From assembly GCF_018691265.1 (NCBI RefSeq), contig NW_024881327.1, positions 26,653,936-26,717,935 of the forward strand: a stretch of 64,000 nt of DNA, given 5' to 3'. Shown here piece after piece: positions 52,201 to 59,300 of this stretch; position 1 is the first letter of the stretch; each line of letters begins with the position of its first letter. Below the pieces are notes generated by a model that saw only the letters and a program-made list of their open reading frames with translations, did no database searches and had not been told where the DNA came from. This DNA comes from Tyto alba. Taxonomy: Eukaryota > Chordata > Aves > Strigiformes > Tytonidae. Made by a program: the position numbers and the translations under genes.

Positions 52201-55200
52201 ACAAAGTGTTCTCACAGATGTGTTGCGTGAGGTTTTTTTCTCACCAACTGAAGTAAAGGTTTTGAGAATTCATGTCCACAAAGTAACAGAAAAAGTTATT
52301 AGAACAGAGGAGGCAACTACTGTCATTCCAGAAAGCACAGTACTACACATGCAGCTCTGTCTTTAACAACCTATAGATTTGCCTGATACTACCGGAATTA
52401 AGTAAGTAGCTGTGCAGCAGGACTTTATTTGATTGTCAGATGCGATGACAAATCCATAACTGGTGTACCAGCTGTACTGTCATTTAGTAACATCTTTTTT
52501 TTTACATTTTGGGGTTTTTTGGCAGAACCCTACTCCTGCAATACACTAGAATCTGACTCTAAAGGGATATCACTTCTTATTTGTCCTTATTTTAATTGTG
52601 AAAGATTTTGACAGAAGAGGTGTAAAAGTGAAAAGTCGCAGAACATGGAGACATCACTGTCTAATTTCAAGATCTTCAATATTTTCCCCTAGTCTGTGTC
52701 AACCAATGCTCTTAGTTTCTTTCAAAGCATAAAGGCATAGCTGATCTGTCTTGCCTGACAAACACTACTAACAACCCCTTCAGTAAATATCAAATACATA
52801 CTACCTCCAAACATCAAGTCAGGCACATGGTGGTATCATAACAGACATAAGCACTTTTTTTTCCCCCCTTCTGGAGACATTATAATGCTTAGATACTAAA
52901 CAGAGGTATCATAATTCTTTACCTAGAAAAGGAAAGAGGTACAAGAACATAGCTTCTCTAACAAAACAAATTCCTCCGTATTGTCACTCACTGTTGTGAA
53001 ACAGCATAAGCCCTAGAAGGCCAAAAGTAACTTTCATGAGCTCTTTTATTTCCCTTTCAAAGGAAACAAAAGATGAGACAAAGAAATATCATAGTTGTCT
53101 AATAGCACAGAGCAACTAAGGACATATTTCATTAACCAAATCAGGGACGGAGACTATTATTAACAGAAAGTCATTAAAGCTCTCCTGTAGTTATAAATTC
53201 ACACTATTCTGTTCCCTTAAAATAAATTTACTACATACCTGCGTGAGAGAGAGACTGGTTTCAAAGAGCCTTCCTGATGTAGCACAGGAAAAACAAGTCC
53301 CTAGCCATGGCAGGAGACGAGTTTTTATTGTTTCCACACCTGCATAATGCCCACCTAAGAAAATACATACAGTAAGAAACTGTGAGAACACTTACAGAAA
53401 GAGGCAGAGCTTGAAAAGATGATGTGTGAAATGTGTTAGCTATAAGACAAGGCACTGAATTACCTTCTTGAGATGTTTCATTGAGGATTGTGAAGAGCTG
53501 CCCTTGAATCTCAGAGTTCAGTTCTATTATTTCACAGCATCGATTCAGATTCTGATCACAGGAATTAATCTGTAAATTAATGTGTATTAATACATCTTCC
53601 TGGGCTTTCTTACTTAAAATTATTCCTGTTATGATTATGAGGTTTTTTTTTCCTGTAATTACATCTTCACAACCTTTTCTGACTGCATCTGCTAGAATCT
53701 TTGATAGGTTCACATTGTTAATAGGTAAAAGAACAAGACATGAGGACTTCTATCACCCAGTTAATTCACTACTTGAGAAAACTTACTCCTTTCCCCATTC
53801 ATAATGAAGTTGCAACCACAAATATCTTTAAAAGTAGAATCATAATAATTGTGAATCTGTGTTAGAATCTTTCAACACAGTTTTTAAAATAATAAGATAG
53901 GAGATTGTTGGACGAAAACACTTATTAGTCCAAAATCTGATTTTCCATATTACCTGCAATAATACATATAAGGCTATTATCTTGCTTTGTCAACATGAGG
54001 CCTCCATGCAATTTCAACAGATTTCTAAACTGAAACAGATACTACTGAAGAATAGGCAAAATCCAGCATTACGCCTAGGAAAAAACAGAACAGCAAAACT
54101 ACACCACTTTCAGCAAATGCAATTCTGAAAAGGAGTTGATGGGGTTAATCTGTCCAGGATGCTACTGCACCTGCCAGGAAAACACATACTTTGTACCTGC
54201 TTCCTTAATCTTTATCCATCGCTTGTGTATCACCTTCAGCATAGATCACCTTCTAGGTCTTCAGGCTTTAATTGACTCCATATAGTTTTTACAAGCTTCC
54301 AGAACAGGTAAAATTCCCACCCATGCCCCTGTCAGCTTGCATTTTGATTGCTGCAACATGCTTTCCTCTGGCCTCAAGGAGCACAGTCTCACCCTCTTAA
54401 CCTCCACCAGAACACCAGTGCAAAGTGCATTTTTCCAGCTTGTTACACTGACATAACATCCATGGTACTTCCATCTGCCAGCCCCTCCTTTTTCTGCAAT
54501 GGCAGCCTGAAAGTGCTCCTCTTCATTTCCCAAGACCTCAGAGACTACTTGCACCACACTTATGGAGAGCTCAGCTCCCGCTGTTGCTCAGCCCTCCCGA
54601 GGTCTGAGCATTTGCAAGATTTTAAAATACATGCCTCTGTTCTTCCTCCTCCAGTGTCCTGCACTCTGTGGTAGCTTTACCAGCTACCCACAAACTCTTC
54701 CTTAAAACCATCCTTTGCCATGAATCCTGCAGTGTGTTACACTGGCTAGTACCATGCTGTAACTCCTACATACTAGAAAGTAAAAAAAAAAAAAAGATTT
54801 CCCTTAAAAAGGCTGCATCTCTGCTCAGCACCTTTTCTCACCAACCACAGCACACGGTAAATAGTTACAGGCTCATCACTAAATCAACTATCAGTATGCT
54901 GAAGCTAATGAACCTGGAGACACAGGAGGGAGAACTCTGTCAGGATTTTCCACTAGGAAAAGTCATCATTTTCAAGTCTCAGGTCTCTTCATCTCATCTT
55001 TCTCTAATTTTACACCTTCACTACTGCTTCCACTGTTTTGCCTCCTTAATCTTCTGTTACCCCTTCATGCCTCAATGCATCCACGTTACATCCATCTGCA
55101 GCCTTCTCACCCATACCCGAAACTCTTTCCTCACACCTGCTTCCCCCGCTTCCAAAGCCCTTCTGCAGCCGTGCTGTCTTGCAGCAGCCTCCCAGCTCCA

Positions 55201-55903
55201 ACAGGTTTCTCACCCGGGAGAGCTGAGAAGCTGGATAACCCCCTTCTCACTTTCAACGTCCTTTTTCCTCACGTATTCTTGACTGTTCCCAGGCCACAGT
55301 CAATTCCTTCTGAGCACACGCTCACCCACGATCCTTCCATCTGCTGGTCTTTTACCACAAAACTCTTCTCTGAGCCAGACTCAATCATTACAGCTCGAAC
55401 ATCACTTTTAACCTCCAGTCCCTGCTGTCAGGGAGCCTTGTCAGTGAGCAAAAAGGCAACAGCTGAAGTTGCGAGTGCTACAGGTGTCAAAGCTGCGGTA
55501 ACCGGGTCAGCGTCCCAAACCGGCCTCTTGAACCCCCACGGCCGGCTGCAGGTTTCGGTCGCACCGGGCTGAGGGCACACCCGCAGGGAGGAGGGGGGGG
55601 AGCGGGCGGCCGCCGCTCCGCGTCCCGCCGTCACCGCGGAGACCGCCGCCCGGCCCGGGCACCGCGGCAACGGGGCTGCTGCCGGCGGCCTCCCGCCCCG
55701 GTGGGCCCGCGAGGCGAGGCGAGGCGAGGCGAGGCGAGGCGGGCCGCCCTCCGCGCAGCACACGCACCCCCGCAACCCGCCTCAAGCAGACGCGGATCCC
55801 CTCCGCCGCGGCCCACCTCGTAGTCCCGGTACCAGCTCTCCAGCTTCTCCTGCAGCACCCGGCCGCTCTCCGCGCTGACCAGCCTCCTCAAGCCGTCAGC
55901 CAT
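37156..55903 (-). CDS. SPATA18: SPATA18 (Mieap, mitochondria-eating protein), multi-exon coding span
   Basis: Known role: in mammals this p53-inducible protein acts in mitochondrial quality control, binding cardiolipin-rich mitochondrial membranes and promoting repair or degradation of damaged mitochondria. It is also expressed in testis. Eleven coding exons were placed on the minus strand: 55817-55903, 53464-53569, 53239-53354, 51795-51913, 48250-48328, 42451-42585, 41573-41801, 40386-40544, 39656-39831, 37593-37716 and 37156-37239. All have AG/GT borders. Phases are consistent except between exons 5 and 6, where an exon of 3n+2 bases must be missing from my model. Resolved residues total about 470, against 538 in human. 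The order is an N-terminal region ([21 protein letters not shown]), a coiled coil (exons 4-6), a basic Ser/Arg/Pro stretch (exon 7), the conserved C-terminal Mieap domain (exons 7-10) and an RS-rich tail. The gene is divergent from SGCB and shares its promoter. Confidence 0.93.
37593..37716 (-). CDS. SPATA18: SPATA18 exon 10
   Basis: Acceptor TTCAACAG, donor CTG|GTATGT. The exon completes the split Lys codon and reads [20 protein letters not shown], followed by [20 protein letters not shown]. This is the highly conserved end of the Mieap C-terminal domain; human has the same [14 protein letters not shown] pattern. 124 bp, ending in phase 0. Confidence 0.97.
39656..39831 (-). CDS. SPATA18: SPATA18 exon 9
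   Basis: Acceptor TTTTCAG, donor ACCAA|GTAAG. It encodes [20 protein letters not shown], then a helical stretch with [12 protein letters not shown] and [10 protein letters not shown], strongly matching the Mieap domain ([11 protein letters not shown] in human). 176 bp, leaving two bases (AA) for the next codon. Confidence 0.97.
40386..40544 (-). CDS. SPATA18: SPATA18 exon 8
   Basis: Acceptor TTTGCAG, donor AAT|GTAAGT. The 53 codons start [19 protein letters not shown] and end with [19 protein letters not shown], part of the conserved C-terminal domain. Phase is 0 at both ends. Confidence 0.97.
41573..41801 (-). CDS. SPATA18: SPATA18 exon 7
   Basis: Acceptor GTCATAG, donor GTG|GTAAGA. The first third is a Ser/Arg/Pro-rich basic linker ([20 protein letters not shown]). 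The rest begins the C-terminal domain with [20 protein letters not shown] and ends [10 protein letters not shown]. Human has the same RSRSPSP linker and [10 protein letters not shown] end. 229 bp. Confidence 0.97.
42451..42585 (-). CDS. SPATA18: SPATA18 exon 6 (coiled coil)
   Basis: Acceptor GGTTAAG, donor AGCAG|GTAGAG. It reads [20 protein letters not shown], then [20 protein letters not shown] and VLQS, a heptad-like coiled coil corresponding to human 'DYKKQLRNLKEEIAVLSAEK'. The first base completes a codon begun by two bases of an upstream exon. The last two bases (AG) join exon 7 to make Arg. Confidence 0.93.
43236..43263 (+). repeat. Poly-A tract (28 A) in SPATA18 intron
   Basis: An uninterrupted run of 28 A on the + strand, which is poly-T in the sense direction of SPATA18. 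No retroelement body was recognised directly upstream on either strand. Confidence 0.9.
44029..44125. repeat. 52-bp tandem duplication in SPATA18 intron
   Basis: The block AAAACAACAAACAGGAGAGC through to ...CTGAAACCAACAG at 44029-44080 is repeated from 44081 with a period of 52 bp. Only one base (C to T) differs over the shared part. It covers nearly two copies and looks like a recent duplication. The flanks are A/C-rich simple sequence. Confidence 0.9.
44957..45997 (+). mobile_element. Avian ERVL-like solo LTR inside a SPATA18 intron
   Basis: The element starts TGTTGGGTTTGTGTGTGG and ends CTCAAACAACA, giving TG...CA termini. The internal order matches a familiar bird LTR type: a GTTTTGGTAGAGG block, GTGGCCCCCTGTGAGAA, CTGGCCAAGGCCGAGCC, CTCTGTGATAACGTATTGAAGAAGG, a long section of CCCATGG/GCAGCCC-type imperfect repeats, then ATTAAATTGATG and a 3' section with CTGAGGAAGGAGGAGCGAGTGAG. 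No matching target duplication was found (GCATG on the left, ATACT on the right), so the edges have mutated or are a few bases off. No internal retroviral coding sequence is attached. It lies between exons 5 and 6, in opposite orientation to SPATA18. Confidence 0.88.
46533..46650 (+). repeat. Poly-A followed by (CAAA/CCAA)n simple repeat
   Basis: A17 at 46533-46549 is followed by about 100 bp composed almost only of A and C, in CCAACCAA and ACAAACAA units. It is low-complexity intronic DNA in SPATA18. Antisense frames rich in Phe/Trp/Val over this stretch are artefacts. Confidence 0.85.
48250..48328 (-). CDS. SPATA18: SPATA18 exon 5 (coiled coil)
   Basis: A strong acceptor (TTTTTCTTGCAG) precedes TCTGGCAAAAACC. 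With the two bases carried from exon 4 it reads [20 protein letters not shown], then LAAEDKI, which resembles human 'DDLVETEKNLEESKN' and 'SLLAAEEEI'. Three codons further on an in-frame TAA would stop translation. The proposed donor ATT|GTTCAT before it gives 79 bp and a phase-0 end, but it is a weak splice site. Confidence 0.75.
49090..49432 (-). mobile_element. CR1 LINE 3' fragment, minus orientation
   Basis: The + strand shows the complement of a CR1 3' region: GAGGTTGGAAGGCACCTCTG, a CCATCTGGTTCAACCCC block, GGGCAGCCTGTGCCAGTGCT, and the complement of the ORF2 end (reverse strand '[19 protein letters not shown]' at about 49280-49340). It lacks the ATTCTATG terminal repeats seen in the other copies, so it probably belongs to a different CR1 subfamily. 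It lies within the intron between exons 4 and 5 of SPATA18. Confidence 0.93.
49775..50956 (+). mobile_element. CR1 LINE fragment, about 1.2 kb, plus orientation
   Basis: This is the longest CR1 in the window. It starts in the reverse-transcriptase region (CACAACATCCTTGCCTCTAA at about 49838) and continues through '[20 protein letters not shown]' (about 49987-50044) and '[20 protein letters not shown]' (about 50053-50112), then the C-terminal parts of ORF2. The catalytic box reads FVED instead of FADD, and frameshifts occur, so it is inactive. The 3' end has CTGGCAGGGTTCAAGGCCAG, GATGATCTTTGATGG and the terminal ATTCTGTGATTCTACAATTC repeat. It lies antisense to SPATA18 in the intron between exons 4 and 5. 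Confidence 0.96.
51795..51913 (-). CDS. SPATA18: SPATA18 exon 4 (coiled coil)
   Basis: Acceptor TTGTTGTAG, donor CAAGA|GTAGGG. The 39 codons read [20 protein letters not shown], then [19 protein letters not shown], a clear coiled coil. 'STRLQLNHV' corresponds to human 'STRSQCNQV'. It starts in phase 0 and leaves two bases (GA). Confidence 0.92.
53239..53354 (-). CDS. SPATA18: SPATA18 exon 3
   Basis: Acceptor TTTCTTAG, donor ACGCAG|GTATGT. With the base carried from exon 2 it reads [20 protein letters not shown], then [19 protein letters not shown]. The GVETIK.RLLPWL motif is nearly identical in human SPATA18. 116 bp, ending in phase 0. Confidence 0.96.
53464..53569 (-). CDS. SPATA18: SPATA18 exon 2
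   Basis: Acceptor AATTTACAG, donor GAAG|GTAATT. It reads [20 protein letters not shown], then [15 protein letters not shown], matching human 'TCDQNLNHCLELIE' and 'VQGQLFGIL'. 106 bp, leaving one base (G). Confidence 0.96.
53930..55480. other. SPATA18 intron 1, distal part, pyrimidine-skewed
   Basis: From about 54.2 to 55.5 kb the + strand is strongly C+T rich and nearly free of strong purine runs. Overlapping frames of 204 and 165 codons (54668-55282 and 55075-55572, +) result from this skew. They show no domain and no splice logic, and they run antisense to SPATA18. No repeat family was recognised. Confidence 0.4.
55711..55740. repeat. (GAGGC)6 minisatellite in SPATA18 intron 1
   Basis: Six perfect copies of the pentamer GAGGC occur inside the CpG island, 77 bp downstream (in gene sense) of the exon 1 donor. 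It is likely to be length-variable. Confidence 0.95.
55817..55903 (-). CDS. SPATA18: SPATA18 exon 1 (start codon)
   Basis: ATG at 55903-55901 in a good context (GGCCATGG). The 29 codons begin [20 protein letters not shown] and end LESWYRDYE before donor GAG|GTGGGC. Human SPATA18 starts 'MAENLKRLVSNETLRTLQEK', which fixes the start. Confidence 0.97.
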
Positions 55904-56054
55904 GGCCGGCTGTCAACTCGCTCCCGGGGTGGGGATGGGCCGCGGTGGTTCCCCCCTCGCCCCCCAAATCCGGGAGCCTCCTGCGGGCGGGCGGAGCTGG
56001 TACCGCCGGCCCGGACCCGCTGCTCTAGGCGGCGGCGGCGCCGCGTTCGCGCCG

Positions 56055-56062
56055 CCTTTATA
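56055..56062 (-). promoter_or_regulatory. TATA-like box facing SPATA18
   Basis: TATAAAGG on the minus strand, about 155 bp upstream of the SPATA18 start codon and preceded by CAATCGGGAC. It is unusual to find one in a CpG island. Its position fits a transcription start around 56.03 kb, which is an inference. Confidence 0.45.
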
Positions 56063-56167
56063 GTCCCGATTGTAGCGTGGGCCGGGCCCGGCGCGGCGGC
56101 GGGTGCCACGGCGACGCGGGCAGCGCGCGCCTCCGTTGTGGTAACGCGGCCGCGGGAGGCGGCGGGT

Positions 56168-56182
56168 GGGGGGGGGGGGGGG
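56168..56182 (+). repeat. G15 homopolymer in shared promoter
   Basis: Fifteen consecutive G lie between the two start codons. It could form G-quadruplex structures on the + strand. Such runs are also prone to assembly error. Confidence 0.85.
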
Positions 56183-56198
56183 CAGGACACGCCCCCGG

Positions 56199-56212
56199 CC
56201 GCCAGGTGGCGC
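56199..56212 (+). promoter_or_regulatory. CTCF-like motif 1
   Basis: CCGCCAGGTGGCGC fits the CTCF core pattern CC(A/G)SYAGRKGGC. It lies 135 bp upstream of the SGCB start. It is a motif match by eye only. Confidence 0.55.
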
Positions 56213-56274
56213 CGCCGGGACCCGCGCTGCCGATAGAGCGCCTGGCTCGCGCCTCACCGCCTCCCTCCCCCGCG

Positions 56275-56288
56275 CCGCCAGGGGGCGC
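56275..56288 (+). promoter_or_regulatory. CTCF-like motif 2
   Basis: CCGCCAGGGGGCGC is a near-ideal CTCF core. It is in the same orientation as motif 1 and 76 bp downstream of it, ending 45 bp before the SGCB ATG. It probably lies in or next to the SGCB 5' UTR. Confidence 0.65.
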
Positions 56289-56333
56289 CCGAGGCCCCCT
56301 CCGCAGCGGCGGCGGCGGCGGAGGAGCAGGAAG

Positions 56334-56357
56334 ATGGCGGCGGCCGCCTCCGAGCAG
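56334..56357 (+). CDS. SGCB: SGCB exon 1
   Basis: Eight codons, MAAAASEQ, followed by donor CAG|GTCTGT. Human begins with a longer alanine run (MAAAAAAAAEQ). The start lies in the context AAGATGG directly after a (GGC)n tract of the 5' UTR. Confidence 0.95.
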
Positions 56358-59300
56358 GTCTGTCCCCGCCGAGGCGCAGGCACGGGGGAGGCGGCGGGGC
56401 CTCCCCCGCCGGGGCGAGGGTGGGGAGCGAGGCTTGGCCCGCCGACCGAGGCGGCGCTGCGTGTGGAGGTGGGGGGGGGGGGGGGGTGCGCTCGGGCGGG
56501 GGCGCCATTTTCGCGGCCGGTTGCCGAGGCTGGTTCGGTGCCAGAGCTCTCCGGCGCGGCGGGTGTGAGGGGCCGCCCCGGTTCCCCTGGCTCCCCGCCG
56601 CCTGCACAAACCGGGGAAGGTAGAAATACCGCTCGGAGGGCGTTTCCGAGCCGTGCCCGGCGCTGTCCGGGGAGGACGGCCGTTGCCTTGCGGGGCAGAG
56701 GCAGCCCGCTGTCGGGGCGGGACGCGTGACAGCCCGGGGTTCCGCCGCTCAGCCCGCAGACATGGAATATCTGACAAAGAAAAATACTTTCTGTCTTCGA
56801 AATAAAGTGCTTTGGCGTTTCCGCACAGCGGTGTAACTGTCTTGCGTAAATAGGCGCTTGCTGCTAATTAGCGACGCGGAGAGCGGCTGGTGGGTGCAGT
56901 TGGTATTTATAGGGCTGCGCTGTCGGTCGTCTCCTTAGGCTGGCACAAGTATGGTAGCTCGGCGGCAGGGTATAAATAAGACTGAAGCTCAGATTCGGGC
57001 TCAGCATCCGATGTCTCACACGGGAGCGGGAGCTAAATCTGACAGGAGGGGTGCCACTGGCACCCGGTCGGAGGGGAGGGACGGGGACTGTCAGCTTCGC
57101 GCAAGCCGGAGGGGAAACAACTGAGCTGCTCGAGGGCTCGTGTTTCAGGAGCTCCTGCATCTCCACGGGACTTTTAGTCGGAGTGGGTCTGTGTACGTGC
57201 ATCTGTGCCGGTGGCGGCAGTGGGTAGGAAGCCCCTGATTCCCGAGGGGTCCTGTGCCAGCCTTGTCTCTGGCGCCGCAGGAAGCATGCCCTAGTTCTGC
57301 ACGGATGTGCCAGCAACCACCATTTCAGCCATGTTCTCCCAGTCCTGGTGCTGTCTTCCGTTGTGCTGCCTTACCAGGTGAAAAAAACTACATTGGAGTT
57401 TTATCTCGCTGTCACATCCTTTCAAGAACACACTATGCTCAGGACACGATACTTACTGTCCTGTTGTACAAGATTTGCATTTCCTTTTCCCCAGAGCACA
57501 GACCTCTCCGTTGCCCTCCCTAGCCACTTCCAAGTTTGTGCAAGGTTAGAGTGGCTTCCAGAACATCATCAAGGAAGCCCTCCATAAAACTGTTCAGGTC
57601 GAGCACCTTCCTCAACACCATTCCCTTGTTCTTCAGCAACAGAAGAAAACAAGACCTTTTTGCCCATAACATCAGTATAGACACATGCAAGTGTGGTAAT
57701 CCTAAAGTGCATCTTCAGGATTCATTTCAGATGAATAAACTTAATCCCATCAAAAAGATCAAGCCCTTTCTTTGAAGAATTGAACCCTCAAATAGCAACC
57801 AGCTCCATTAAAGGGAGGTGGAACAAAATTTTGGACAGTTACAAAAATACATCAAAGGTTTATTTTCCCTGTGAATATCTACAAGAGTTTCCTCTGTGTG
57901 TTAATTTGTTACACTGATGGGATATCCCTTGCAATCTATTAACTTCAAAAGATTAAAGGGAGGCTGGTCAAGTTCCCTGTGCCAAGTCTGAAGCGTTACA
58001 GTATTTTTCTTAATGCAGCATGCAAGCTATAGAAGTTGAATACAAACCCTGTGCTGTCAAACTAACTTAAAAACTGGTATCCACCACACCCCTTTTGGAT
58101 GGACTCGTTGAGAGTCTATCTGGTGTTACCATGGAGGAAACTAAAATCCTGCGTGTTGGTAAATGACCTGGAGGATTATGTCCTGTATCATCCCCAAGAG
58201 GTAAAAACTTGATGGAGTTCTTTACAGTTGGTTTTGTTTTGGTTTAGTTTTTTTTTTGTGTGTGTTTTTTGTGGGTTTTGTTTGTTTGTTTGTTTGTTTT
58301 ACTGTAATGATGCCATTAATAATTCCGATCTACCATGATAAAAATTAGCTATAAAAACATATTGTCTGAAAATATCTGGATTTTAATTTTAGTCATTGTT
58401 TTAGCAGAGATTGCAGTGATTATAAATGTGTACTCTAAGTACAGACTGAAATAGAATATTGAACATAATACTTAATGTATTCCACTAGTCAATTAAAATC
58501 TGTAACTTTTGCATACATATATGTGTGTCATTTTGGTGGATTTACAGGCCTTATAACAGCTAATCCATGCTTTGTATTATAGCAAAGTTCTAATGGCCCA
58601 GTGAAGAAGTCTATGCGAGAGAAGGCTGTGGAGCGCAGGAACGTTAATAAGGAGCACAACAGTAACTTTAAAGCAGGATACATTCCAATTGATGAAGACC
58701 GTCTCCATAAGACAGGCTTACGTGGCAGGAAAGGCAACTTGGCCATCTGTGTGATTGTTCTTCTTTTTATTTTGGCTGTCATCAATCTGATTGTGAGTAT
58801 AATACTTAGGCTGTGAGCAACATTAGGGTGTATTTCATTTTGATGGTTTATTAGAGAAATAAAACTTACTCCAGTATGGCTGAGAAGGACTTAAAATGTA
58901 CTGAAGGAGATTTCTCATTTTTCTCCTTTCTTTTCTGCTCTTTTGTATTCTGAGCTAGATTAGATGGAAGAATCTTATAAATTCAGTCATGATTATTTCA
59001 GTTATCATGGTCCCAGCAAGGGACCTGTCATTTATGCAACGCAGAATTAGGAACCTTGAAAGTGTCTCTTCATTCCCAAAATTCAGTAACAGCAAATGTG
59101 CAAAGTGTTATTTGTGCAGTACAAATGCATTCAGGATAAACTGTTATGCCAGGAACATTTTATATATAATAACAGAGCTGCATGTGAGCATTCAGAATTA
59201 ATCAGACACTGCACTTTAAACCTTCACTGTTGTAACTACCTCTTTATTGCTTCATCAATGAGAAGTTATTAATTCTTTTTCATAATTGGGCATCTACCTG

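Larger units (their letters stand above)
55490..56760. promoter_or_regulatory. CpG island and shared bidirectional promoter of SPATA18 and SGCB
   Basis: About 1.3 kb of very GC- and CpG-rich DNA covers the first exons of both genes. The start codons face away from each other: SPATA18 ATG at 55903 on - and SGCB ATG at 56334 on +, 430 bp apart. The interval holds an inverted TATA-like box for SPATA18 and two CTCF-like motifs near SGCB, with G-homopolymers at 56168-56182 and 56471-56486. Mammalian SGCB and SPATA18 are also divergent neighbours, so co-regulation from one nucleosome-free region is likely. Confidence 0.88.

Noticed and set aside
53580..53804. 74-codon plus-strand frame opposite SPATA18 exon 2
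   Set aside because: It lies in intron 1 directly upstream of SPATA18 exon 2, on the strand opposite the gene, and has no homology.
56058..56777. Long Pro/Arg/Ala-rich frames on both strands in the CpG island (up to 239 codons)
   Set aside because: They are produced by extreme GC content, which removes stop codons in all frames. They overlap the shared promoter and SGCB exon 1 and have no homology.
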